Below, piece after piece: positions 1-8,200 of a DNA stretch of 15,706 nucleotides. The DNA is from Bacteroidota bacterium (lineage in GTDB: Bacteria > Bacteroidota > Ignavibacteria > Kapaibacteriales > UBA2268). Positions within the stretch are counted from its first letter, which is position 1; every line of letters starts with the position of its first letter. The notes under the pieces were generated by a model, which saw only the letters and a program-made list of their open reading frames with translations, did not search any database and was not told the origin of the DNA. The DNA lies in contig JAFRQN010000066.1 of the NCBI GenBank assembly GCA_017428585.1, positions 1 through 15,706 on the forward strand, in the 5' to 3' direction. The translations under genes and the position numbers were made by a program.

Positions 1-464
1 AGTTTTGGTTTTACATAAACATTTACAATTGAAGATTGATTCATAATATTTACTGATGTACTGTCCCATTTATCACGACTCATTGTCCAAGGCTCTGTAG
101 ATCTATTTATAGTCCCAACAGGCATAGACTGATAAAGTTGAAGAAGGTCGTCATATTCTTCTGTTGCCTCTTCATAAATAAGTTCCCCTTCATCTGTTTT
201 TAGATAGTTGCCATATAACATACTAGCATCTAACATATCAATATGAATACTTACAATTATAAATTTATCTGAGTATTGTTCTGCAAGATTATTGGCTATT
301 CTATCCCCATCAGCACAATACGTACAAAAACCGCCTGTAAATTTTTCTAAAACTGCAGCTCGATTTTGAACTTCTGTACTTACCCATTTAGGTGTTTGTG
401 CAGATACCGTCCCAATACATATAAATACTGCTAATATAATATATAAGAGATGTGTGTCTTTCAT
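1..464 (-). CDS. Omp28-like exported thioredoxin-fold protein, 3' end missing
   Basis: The ATG is at 464 and the frame stays open to the left edge, giving the first 154 residues. Residues 1-22 form a signal peptide (charged start, hydrophobic core, VSA before Gln23), so the protein is exported. Around residues 39-53 it has LEKFTG followed by C47-T-Y-C50. This matches the conserved start of Omp28-related proteins of Bacteroidota, which carry a thioredoxin-like fold with a CxxC. MPVGTINRS at 114-122 fits the region of the cis-proline loop in such folds. The biochemical role of the family is poorly known; a disulfide or redox role is inferred from the CxxC. It lies 74 bases downstream of another exported protein on the same strand with no terminator between them, so they are probably co-transcribed. 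Its missing C-terminus could carry a type IX secretion sorting domain, which cannot be judged here. Confidence 0.75.
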   Translation of the reverse strand, partial: MKDTHLLYIILAVFICIGTVSAQTPKWVSTEVQNRAAVLEKFTGGFCTYCADGDRIANNLAEQYSDKFIIVSIHIDMLDASMLYGNYLKTDEGELIYEEATEEYDDLLQLYQSMPVGTINRSTEPWTMSRDKWDSTSVNIMNQSSIVNVYVKPK

Positions 465-538
465 AAATTATGATATTAAATATAATTTAAATAAATTAAT
501 TTTCTTTTAGATTAATTATATAATAGATTAAAAATATA

Positions 539-1408
539 TTATCTGCATGAGTTTGTACATGGAAAAAGTTCATAATATAATATCGTATGTGTACTAAATT
601 TATCGAAAATGTATTCATAATCAAATTCTATAGGATATGCACCTTGACAAATTGTTTCAGTTGTTTCTTTGGTTATTTGCGAGGTAACATTACCAAAAAA
701 ATCCTGGCAGTAAGAAATAATTGTTCTACAACATACCGAATCTTCCCTGTTGCATACAACATCAAAAAAAATGTCTAAAGGGTCTGGTTGTTGATCAAAT
801 AGAACGGTAATCTTAATCTTTCCTCTACAAGTTGATTTATTATAAAAAATATATTGTGGTAAATTATTACCTATAGAGTCGCACGGAGGAAAATTAGCCA
901 TTTGTTCAGCTTCATAATTACTAATTTCAAAATATAATTGTTCTTCTAAATCCTCCAATTTTATTGCTTTTTCTAAATCAGTCCCATAATTTAGATAATT
1001 CGTTAAACTATCACAATCCGCATAATTAGGAATTGACTGTGCAAATAATAATATATTGATCTGTCTTATTGAAGGATTATTTGGACAAATTCTTACCTCA
1101 TAATTTACATAAATTGGACAATTTGGAAACTGAGGTAAAATTACAACAACTGCATAATTATTCCAAGGAATAGTATTCCAATCACAACCTGAAGTATCAT
1201 TTAGCTCATATAAATAGTCACAAGGTCCAGGCGGAATTGGCTCAACCGAACGATTTAAAAAACTATCATATTTACCAGAATTAAAATCTGACAAAATAGA
1301 ATCTTTAACGATAGGATTAATATTTCCTATAAATATAGGATTTATATGTTGTGCCATCAATGGTAAAGATACCATGAAAGCAACTAAAATACTAAGAACG
1401 TTTTTCAT
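539..1408 (-). CDS. Unrecognised cysteine-rich exported protein, 289 aa
   Basis: I do not recognise this family. The ATG at 1408 opens a clear signal peptide (MKNVLSILVAF core, LMA then Gln20), so the mature protein is about 270 residues and lies outside the cytoplasm. No lipobox cysteine follows the signal. The mature part has 14 cysteines spread over its length, including a Cys-Cys pair in SVCCRTI and a closing CTNSCR. That suggests several disulfides. It is also rich in Pro, Asn and Tyr, with no further membrane segment and no enzymatic motif I can name. A -7 box with an upstream TTG lies at 1458-1489, and the Omp28-like CxxC protein follows 74 bases downstream. A link between the two, with the partner helping disulfide formation or both sitting on the cell surface, is a guess from context. 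The signal peptide and clean start make it very likely a real gene. Confidence 0.75.
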   Translation of the reverse strand: MKNVLSILVAFMVSLPLMAQHINPIFIGNINPIVKDSILSDFNSGKYDSFLNRSVEPIPPGPCDYLYELNDTSGCDWNTIPWNNYAVVVILPQFPNCPIYVNYEVRICPNNPSIRQINILLFAQSIPNYADCDSLTNYLNYGTDLEKAIKLEDLEEQLYFEISNYEAEQMANFPPCDSIGNNLPQYIFYNKSTCRGKIKITVLFDQQPDPLDIFFDVVCNREDSVCCRTIISYCQDFFGNVTSQITKETTETICQGAYPIEFDYEYIFDKFSTHTILYYELFPCTNSCR

Positions 1409-1457
1409 CTATATTCCTATTAATATAATTAAAAATTTATTTATTTTATATTATTCA

Positions 1458-1489
1458 CAAATATAGTGAAAAAATATCAAAATATCCAA
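1458..1489 (-). promoter_or_regulatory. Bacteroidota-type promoter for the Cys-rich gene
   Basis: On the minus strand a TATATTTG box (1465 down to 1458) fits the TAnnTTTG -7 consensus of Bacteroidota. A TTG (1489-1487) lies 21 bases upstream, within the usual spacing. The predicted transcript start is near 1451, about 43 bases before the ATG at 1408. The gap is AT-rich, so chance matches are possible. Confidence 0.45.
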
Positions 1490-1571
1490 TATTTTTAATA
1501 TATATAATTATTTTATATTTTTTCATTATAATAAGCAATTTAAGCTGTAAAGTATAAAATTTATTTAGAAT

Positions 1572-1602
1572 AAAAAAAGAGCAGTTTATATGCTCTTTTT
1601 TT
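1572..1602 (-). terminator. Terminator after the AEC transporter gene
   Basis: There is a perfect 12-bp inverted repeat, AAAAAAAGAGCA (1572-1583) and TGCTCTTTTTTT (1591-1602), with a 7-base loop. Both strands read a GAGCA stem followed by a T-run, so it could end transcription from either side. On the minus strand it sits about 75 bases past the stop of the AEC gene and upstream of the promoter of the next gene. It therefore probably closes the acyl-CoA dehydrogenase and AEC transcript. Confidence 0.7.
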
Positions 1603-1676
1603 GAAAATAAGATTTATCTATGCTATGCACATACAAATACAGTATCATATTATATTTATATTAATCTTTACTATTT

Positions 1677-2600
1677 TTATTTTACAAATATAGATGCAAT
1701 AAGAGGAATATATACCAAAGCAAAACAAGTACTCAACAAAACAGCAATAGCTGCTTTTCCAGGCTGGACTTTTAGTTCAGTTGCCAAAGCAACAGTATTG
1801 GCTGCCAATGGAACAACAGACATAATAATCAATACATTATAAATATATCTATTATAAATATGAAACAAGCTGCTATCCAACCAAATAACCAAAGCAATAA
1901 CCAGTGGATAAATTAAAAATTTAGCAAGGAAAGTCAAAGATATAAATTTAAAATCAAAATTTTTAATTTTAGTTCCTACCAATCCCATTCCTATCAACAT
2001 CATACCAAATACAACGTATGCACCTTTGAAACTATTAATAACATCTACTATATTAGAATCTAATTTAATATTAAGCATATTAAAAGCTATTCCAACAAAA
2101 AAAGCATAGACACTTGGCAATGTTATTACTTTTTTTATACTCTCCTTTTTTGAATAACTCCCTCTTGCGGTTATATAAAATCCTAAAGTATGTTCATATA
2201 AAATAACACCTAAAATTAACATTACAACTAATCCAAAAGCATCCTGTCCCAAAATTGCCACTGCTACAGGTATTCCAAAATATCCCGTATTTCCTGTCGC
2301 TGCAGCAAATGCCAATATATTTTTAGTCGAATCTTCTTTATATACCCATTTTCCAATAATGAAAAATAACAAGGACATAGAACAGCAAATAACAAAAAAT
2401 AAAACAGGCAGAGATAACGTAGTAAAACTTAATGGAGTTGTAAAAGTACCATAAAAAACAATAACAGGTGCTATTATATAAATTACTACCCTGCCAATAT
2501 CTTTTTTATCAACATTAAAAAATTTTGCTGCAATGTATCCAATAACTATAGTAATATATAATGGTATTATTTTCCTAAGAATTATATAAAACAAATCCAT
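1677..2600 (-). CDS. AEC family transporter (auxin efflux carrier-like permease)
   Basis: This is an inner-membrane permease of about 307 residues with roughly ten hydrophobic segments spread through the protein, the usual size and layout of the AEC family. Family-like features are the NTGYFGIP stretch near residues 104-111, in the middle of a hydrophobic segment, and PLAANT near 264-269 in the C-terminal half. These would be the broken helices that form the transport site in this fold. Bacterial members move organic acids such as malate or 2-oxo acids, or amino acids; the substrate here cannot be read from the sequence. The ATG at 2600 is chosen. An in-frame TTG at 2612 would add four residues, and neither has a clear ribosome binding site. 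The gene starts 56 bases after the acyl-CoA dehydrogenase on the same strand without a visible terminator, so they may share a message. Confidence 0.85.
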   Translation of the reverse strand: MDLFYIILRKIIPLYITIVIGYIAAKFFNVDKKDIGRVVIYIIAPVIVFYGTFTTPLSFTTLSLPVLFFVICCSMSLLFFIIGKWVYKEDSTKNILAFAAATGNTGYFGIPVAVAILGQDAFGLVVMLILGVILYEHTLGFYITARGSYSKKESIKKVITLPSVYAFFVGIAFNMLNIKLDSNIVDVINSFKGAYVVFGMMLIGMGLVGTKIKNFDFKFISLTFLAKFLIYPLVIALVIWLDSSLFHIYNRYIYNVLIIMSVVPLAANTVALATELKVQPGKAAIAVLLSTCFALVYIPLIASIFVK

Positions 2601-2656
2601 TTTATTCAACAAACATCAATAGTATTATGTTATAAACTATGCACTATATATTATAA

Positions 2657-3808
2657 TTAATAATTGCACTCACCTTTTTTTAAAACATCGTGAGCAATTA
2701 CTATTTTTTGAATTTCAGAAGTTCCTTCAAAAATTCTATTAATTCTTGCATCGCGATAAAATCTTTCTATAGGATATTCTTTAGAATATCCAGCACCACC
2801 AAAAATCTGCATAGCATAATCGGCACATTTATCCAATAGTTCTGAAGCTGCCAATTTTACCATAGCAGAATGCCTTGCCGTCATTTTTCCTTGATCGTAT
2901 AATGCTGCAGTTCTATATACAACAGATTCAACTTGATATATACCTGTTTCCATCTCAGCCAGCATAAATTGTACAGCTTGAAAATTAGATATAGGTTCAT
3001 TAAATTGTTTTCTCTCTTTTGCATATCCTACAGACAATTTTAATAATTCTTTTGAAGCTCCCAGACAAGCTGCCCCTAATCCTAATCGACCAGCATCTAA
3101 TGCCTTCATAGCAATCAAAAAACCGCGGCCTTCAACACCTATTAAATTATCTTTAGGAATACGTACATTATTGAAACTTAAAGCAGCTGTTTGGCTTCCT
3201 CTAATTCCCATCTTCTTTTCAGGAGCACCAACAGCAAAACCATCAGTTCCTTTTTCTACTATAAAAGCAGAAACACCTCTTTTTGTTCGAGCAAAAACAA
3301 CAAAAATATCAGCGAAAGGAGCATTAGATATCCATTGTTTAGAACCATTTAGTACCCATTCATTTTTCTCTTCATCAAGAACAGCTTTCGTCATTACATT
3401 AAAAGAATCCGAACCAGCTTGAGCTTCTGTTAAAGCAAAAGCACCTATCTTTTCCCCAGAAGCCAGTAGAGTCAAATACTTTTTCTTTTGTCCTTCTGAA
3501 CCAAATAAAAATATAGAGTTGCTTGCAATGGATACATGGGCACCAATAAAAGTTGAAGTAGAAAGACATACTCTTGCTATTTCTTCCACAGCAATACAAT
3601 ATCCACATTCTCCAAAACCACAGCCATTATATTCAACAGGAAAAGGTGCTCCCAATATTCCCAATTCACCAATTTTTTTTATTATATCTTCAGGAATTTT
3701 TGCATTCTCGTCTATTTGAGCAGCAATAGGTTTCAATTCATTTTGAGCAAAATCGCGAATAGTATCACGTAATAATTCTTGTTCCTCTGTTATTTTTAAT
3801 TCCAGCAT
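2657..3808 (-). CDS. Acyl-CoA dehydrogenase (short/medium-chain type)
   Basis: This is a FAD-dependent cytoplasmic enzyme of about 383 residues that oxidises an acyl-CoA to the 2,3-enoyl-CoA and normally passes electrons to an electron-transfer flavoprotein. The N-terminal helical domain begins LKITEEQELLRD. The first family signature, GAFALTEAQAGSD, lies at about residues 122-134. The second, from FGGAGYSKEYPIERFYRDARI, ends near 356. The catalytic base is Glu361 in FEGTSEIQ, the position used by butyryl-CoA and other short-chain dehydrogenases. The start at 3808 is preferred to an in-frame ATG at 3877, because the extra 23 residues form a spurious hydrophobic stretch and that ATG lies inside a hairpin. 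No etfAB, thiolase or enoyl-CoA hydratase is in the window, so chain length and direction are open. It may belong to fatty-acid or branched-chain breakdown, or to butyrate/propionate metabolism. The AEC transporter follows 56 bases downstream. Confidence 0.9.
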   Translation of the reverse strand: MLELKITEEQELLRDTIRDFAQNELKPIAAQIDENAKIPEDIIKKIGELGILGAPFPVEYNGCGFGECGYCIAVEEIARVCLSTSTFIGAHVSIASNSIFLFGSEGQKKKYLTLLASGEKIGAFALTEAQAGSDSFNVMTKAVLDEEKNEWVLNGSKQWISNAPFADIFVVFARTKRGVSAFIVEKGTDGFAVGAPEKKMGIRGSQTAALSFNNVRIPKDNLIGVEGRGFLIAMKALDAGRLGLGAACLGASKELLKLSVGYAKERKQFNEPISNFQAVQFMLAEMETGIYQVESVVYRTAALYDQGKMTARHSAMVKLAASELLDKCADYAMQIFGGAGYSKEYPIERFYRDARINRIFEGTSEIQKIVIAHDVLKKGECNY

Positions 3809-3840
3809 ATTTTTTTTATTAATAATATAACAAACTATTA

Positions 3841-3848
3841 CAAATATA
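3841..3848 (-). promoter_or_regulatory. Possible -7 box for the acyl-CoA dehydrogenase
   Basis: TATATTTG on the minus strand (3848 down to 3841) fits TAnnTTTG and lies 32 bases before the ATG at 3808, just past the 3865-3893 hairpin. No TTTG or TTG is found at the expected upstream distance, so support is partial. A second TATATTTG at 3978-3971 is a competing candidate. Confidence 0.3.
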
Positions 3849-3864
3849 ATAAAAATATAATAAA

Positions 3865-3893
3865 ATACAGTATCCATAAAATGGATACTGTAT
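3865..3893 (-). terminator. Hairpin terminator downstream of megL
   Basis: A perfect 13-bp inverted repeat (ATACAGTATCCAT at 3865-3877, its complement at 3881-3893) closes on a 3-base loop. Read on the minus strand it is followed by a T-rich tail, TTTATTATATTTTTATT, as in a rho-independent terminator. It would end the megL transcript about 90 bases past its stop. It could also be part of the leader of the next gene if transcription starts upstream of it. Confidence 0.6.
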
Positions 3894-3904
3894 AAGTTTT
3901 GGAG

Positions 3905-3924
3905 TCGTTACCAAAAGGTAACGA
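3905..3924. other. Short GC-richer hairpin between megL and the acyl-CoA dehydrogenase
   Basis: TCGTTACC (3905-3912) and GGTAACGA (3917-3924) form a perfect 8-bp stem with a 4-base A loop on the plus strand. It lies 11 bases from the 3865-3893 hairpin. There is no good T-run on the minus side, so it is not a typical terminator for megL by itself. It may act with the adjacent hairpin as a tandem terminator, protect an mRNA end, or be a protein operator. Confidence 0.45.
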
Positions 3925-3961
3925 TGTTTTATGAAGTTTAATTCATTAAAATTATTTTAAT

Positions 3962-3978
3962 TATTATTCACAAATATA
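3962..3978 (-). repeat. 17-base repeat also present at 1449-1465
   Basis: TATTATTCACAAATATA occurs identically here and at 1449-1465, both times in a gap upstream of a minus-strand gene. On the minus strand each copy begins with TATATTTG, the -7 type box. This copy could be a second promoter for the acyl-CoA dehydrogenase, but no good -33 element is found at the right distance. A 17-base match by chance is plausible in DNA this AT-rich. Confidence 0.3.
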
Positions 3979-3981
3979 ATT

Positions 3982-5163
3982 CTATTTTAAGCCTTGTTCT
4001 AAATCAGCAATCAATTCATCTACATTTTCTATACCTACAGAAAGTCTAACAAGACCATCAGTTATAGAAGCAGCTGCACGAGCTTCAGGTCCCATTAAAG
4101 CATGAGTCATAGAAGCAGGATGTTGAATAAGACTTTCAATACCACCAAGAGAAACAGCAAGTTGAATAATTTTAACGCTGTTCATTAATTTTTTACCAGC
4201 TTCCATACCGCCTTTTAATTCAAAAGTTATCATAGAACCTGGACCACGCATTTGCTTTTTAGCAAGTTCATATTGTGGATGAGATTTTAAGCCTGGATAA
4301 ACAACTCTTTTAACAGCAGGATGGTTTTCAAGAAATTCTGCAACTTTTTGAGCACTCTTTTGTTGATGTTCTACACGCAATTTAAGAGTTTTTAAACCTC
4401 TGTGTACTAAGAAAGAGTTAAAAGGATCAATAGTACCACCGAAATGATTCATAGTAGTACGACATTTAACATAATCTTCCTCATTTTTAACAACAATAAT
4501 ACCAGCTACAACATCAGCATGACCATTCAAATATTTAGTCATACTATGAATAACAAAATCAGCACCAAAATCAAAAGGACTTTGTAAAATAGGACTTGCA
4601 AAAGTATTATCTACAACAAGTTTTGCATTTATAGATTTTGCTATTTTAGAAATTTCTGCTATATCAGAAATAACCATAGTAGGATTGCCTGGTGTTTCAA
4701 CATAAATTAAAGTTGTATTAGGTCTAATAGCTTTTTTAATTGCATCTAAATCATCAGTATCTACAAAAGATGTTTCAATGTTAAAATTAGGCATTATATT
4801 TTGCAATAATGTTGCAGTACAACCATATACTGCTTTAGTTGCAATAATATGTTCACCTGATTTAACAATAGAACCAATGATAGTATGAACCGCAGCCATA
4901 CCTGTTCCACAACCAATAGCTTTATAACCACCTTTTTCAAGAGTAGCTACAGCATCCTCCATTGCCTCAACAGTAGGATTGCCTAATCTTGTATAAATAT
5001 ATCCTTGTTCTTCACCTTTAAAAAGTCTTCCACCATGATCAGCATTTTGGAATTTAAAAGTAGAAGTTTGATAAATAGGAGTAACAACTGCACCATATTT
5101 ATCCTCTTTTGTACCTGCATGAACACATTGTGTATCCATACTGCAATTTCTAATATCTTTCAT
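3982..5163 (-). CDS. megL: Methionine gamma-lyase (Cys/Met metabolism PLP enzyme)
   Basis: This 393-residue enzyme of the Cys/Met metabolism PLP family is cytoplasmic and normally tetrameric. The PLP lysine is Lys210 in SMTKYLNGH, with Asp185 in VDNTFASP to hold the pyridine ring. Tyr57 and Arg59 in YTRLGNP would bind the phosphate from the neighbouring subunit, and Tyr113 would stack on the cofactor. What favours methionine gamma-lyase over cystathionine gamma-lyase or synthase is Cys115 in VYGCT. Characterised methionine gamma-lyases have Cys there and the relatives usually have Gly. The reaction splits methionine into methanethiol, ammonia and 2-oxobutyrate; homocysteine and cysteine are often also used. 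The start at 5163 is taken, but an in-frame ATG eight codons later is possible. It lies between two hairpin terminators, so it is probably a single-gene transcript, next to PFOR, which could consume the 2-oxobutyrate. Confidence 0.85.
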   Translation of the reverse strand: MKDIRNCSMDTQCVHAGTKEDKYGAVVTPIYQTSTFKFQNADHGGRLFKGEEQGYIYTRLGNPTVEAMEDAVATLEKGGYKAIGCGTGMAAVHTIIGSIVKSGEHIIATKAVYGCTATLLQNIMPNFNIETSFVDTDDLDAIKKAIRPNTTLIYVETPGNPTMVISDIAEISKIAKSINAKLVVDNTFASPILQSPFDFGADFVIHSMTKYLNGHADVVAGIIVVKNEEDYVKCRTTMNHFGGTIDPFNSFLVHRGLKTLKLRVEHQQKSAQKVAEFLENHPAVKRVVYPGLKSHPQYELAKKQMRGPGSMITFELKGGMEAGKKLMNSVKIIQLAVSLGGIESLIQHPASMTHALMGPEARAAASITDGLVRLSVGIENVDELIADLEQGLK

Positions 5164-5236
5164 TACTATTTAAGAATTTTATTTATTAATAAAAATGTGT
5201 ATCTATAGTGTATAATTGTTAATTAATTTTATCAGT

Positions 5237-5276
5237 ATAAATAAAAACAAGCCACTAAAGACTTGTTTTTATTTAT
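5237..5276 (-). terminator. Terminator of nifJ
   Basis: There is a perfect 15-bp inverted repeat (arms 5237-5251 and 5262-5276) with a 10-base loop, starting 8 bases past the nifJ stop. On the minus strand the 3' arm is T-rich (CTTGTTTTTATTT). On the plus strand the other arm carries a similar T-run, but no plus-strand gene needs it here. It separates nifJ from megL. Confidence 0.7.
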
Positions 5277-5284
5277 TTGAATAA

Positions 5285-8200
5285 TTATCTTTCAGATAGA
5301 TATTTATAATAATTATATCTTGAAACAACAAAATCTTGCTGTTCTTCAAATAATCTTTTTGCTAATTCAGGATTATTCTTCTCTAATTGCAAGAATCTAT
5401 TTTCTGTACGCAAGAAATCTACTACAGGAATCTTAGGCTCTTTGCTATCTAAAATTAGAGGATTTTTTGCCTGTTTTGCCAAATCTGGATTATAACGATA
5501 TAATAACCATTGACCACTGTCAACAGCAGCTTTCTGATGACTTAAAGGATGAGACATGTCTATGCCATGAGATATACAATGAGCATAACATATAATCAAA
5601 GATGGACCATCGTATGCTTCAGCTTCTAAAATAGCTTTTAGTGCATGATCATCTTTAGCACCTAAAGATATAGATGCAACATATACATAACCGTATGACA
5701 TTGCTATTAATCCAAGATCTTTCTTTCTCATATCCTTTCCGCTTGCAGCAAATTTTGCTACTGCACTCAAAGGTGTAGATTTAGATTTTTGACCACCAGT
5801 ATTAGAATATACTTCTGTATCAAGCACTAAAATATTTACATTTTTCCCTGATGCTATTACATGATCAAGTCCACCATAACCAATATCGTATGCCCAGCCA
5901 TCACCACCAATAATCCATACTGATTTTTTAACTAAATAATCAGCTAAAGTTAGTAAATTCTTTGTTTCTTCTTTACGTGAAGTTGTTGCTAAATTTTGAT
6001 TTAATATATCTTTCAGAACTTCAATACGTCTGCGTTGTTCATTTATTCCAGCCTCTGTAGTTTGGTCGACATTCAAAATAGCTTCAGTTAAATTTTCACT
6101 AATTTCAGGAGCTAAACCTTTTAACAATTCAACTGCCATTTTATTTTGTTTATCCACAGCCAATCTCATTCCAAGTCCAAATTCAGCATTATCTTCAAAC
6201 AAGGAATTAGCCCAAGCTGGTCCGCGATTATCGCTATTTTTACACCATGGTGTTGTTGGAAGATTGCCACCATAGATAGAAGAACAACCAGTTGCATTTG
6301 CTACAATAGCTCTATCTCCAAATAATTGAGAAACCATTTTTATATATGGAGTTTCACCACAACCAGCACATGCTCCAGAGAATTCAAATAATGGTCTCAT
6401 TAATTCCATTTGTTTTATAGCATTTGGTTTTAATGTATTTCTATCAGGATCTGGAAGTTCTAAGAAGAAATCCCAGTTTTTAGCTTCTTGCTTTCTTACA
6501 GGAGCTTGAGGCACCATCTTAAGTACTTCTTTCTTAGAAGGACAAGCCTCGATACATACGCCGCAACCAGTACAATCTTCAGGTGCAATTTGAAGAGCAA
6601 ATTTCTTGCCCACAAAATCTTTATCTTTTGCATCAACATATTTGAAAGATTTTGGAGCATCTTTTATTAATTCTGCATCAAATACTTTACCTCTTATTGC
6701 AGCATGAGGACATACAGCAACACACTTCAAGCATTGAATACAATTTTCTGATTCCCATGAAGGTATTTCCAAAGCTATGCTTCGTTTTTCATATTGAGAA
6801 GTAGCTGTTGGGAATGTACCATCAACAGGGAAAGCACTAACAGGAAGTGCTTCACCTTTGGATGCAATAATTTCGCCTAAAACTTCCTTAACAAATTTAG
6901 GAGATTTAGGAGATACAGGATCAACTATTTCAAAATTGCTTGTTATTTCATTTGGATATTTAACTTCATATAAATTAACTAATGTATTATCAACTGCCTT
7001 AAGATTCTGTTGTACAACTTTATCGCCTTTACGGGAATAAGTTTTAACAATAGATTTCTTTATAGCTTCAATAGCAGCATTACGTTCCAATACACCAGAA
7101 ATAGCAAAGAAACAAACCTGCATTACAGTATTTATTCTTCTGCCCATACCACTTTCTTCTGCAACTTTTTGAGCATCAATAGTAAATACCTTTATCTTTT
7201 TATCAATAATTTGTTTCTGTTGAGATTTTGGAAGAGTATTCCAAACTTCATCTTTATTAACAGGAGAATTAATTAAAAATACACCACCAGGAACGAGATC
7301 TTTAACAAGATCATATTTTTCCAAAAATACTGTTTGATGACATGCAACAAAATTAGAATGAGTTACTGCATAAGGAGAACGTAATGGTTTGGAGCCGAAA
7401 CGCAAATGAGAAACAGTAGTACCACCAGCTTTTTTAGAATCATAAACAAAATATCCTTGAGCATAATAATCAGTAGAATCACCAATTATTTTAATAGAAT
7501 TTTTATTTGCACCTACTGTACCATCAGATCCCAATCCATAGAACATTGCACGAGTAACATCATCACCTTCTATATTAAAATCTGCATTATAATTTAAACT
7601 TAAATTAGTAACATCATCTATAATACCAACCACAAAATGATTCTTTGAATTTTCATATTTTGCGTTATCATATACAGCTTTTGCCATACCAGGAGTAAAA
7701 TCTTTTGATGATAAACCATAACGTCCACCAACAACTTTTGGCATAGTCATCAAAACACCATATTTTCCTACACCTTCATGCAAAGCAGTAACTACATCAC
7801 CATATAAAGGTTCACCTGTTGCACCACTTTCTTTTGTTCTATCAAGTACAGTTATAGTTTTTACAGTACTTGGTAATGCTTCCATAAAACGTTTTACATC
7901 AAATGGTCTATATACACGTACTTTAACAACTCCTAATTTTTCACCTTGTTTGTTTAAGTAATTTGCAGTATCTGCAAGTGTTTCACAACTTGATCCCATA
8001 GCAACTACTACATGTTCTGCATCTTCAGCACCTTCATATTGGAATATCTTATATTGACGACCTGTAAAAGATGCTAATTTATCCATTTGTTTTTGAATAA
8101 TATCAGTACAAGATTGATAAAATTTATTAGCTGCTTCTCTATTTTGGAAATAAACATCAGGATTTTGAGCAGTTCCACGAATAACAGGAGACTCAGGATT

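Noticed and set aside
1685..1692. Another CAAATATA (minus TATATTTG) like the -7 boxes
   Set aside because: It lies inside the last codons of the AEC gene with nothing to drive nearby except through the terminator. It shows that the octamer also arises by chance.
2601..2612. TTG start four codons upstream for the AEC transporter
   Set aside because: The ATG at 2600 gives a normal AEC N-terminus, and no ribosome binding site favours the TTG.
3809..3877. N-terminal extension of the acyl-CoA dehydrogenase with a hydrophobic stretch
   Set aside because: The family starts close to the LKITEEQ sequence, and the upstream ATG lies inside the 3865-3893 hairpin and upstream of a -7 type box.
7010..7276. 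88-residue plus-strand open frame inside nifJ, and similar short ones at 3171-3422, 8087-8344 and 9381-9626
   Set aside because: All are opposite strongly supported genes and show no conserved motif, promoter or ribosome binding site.
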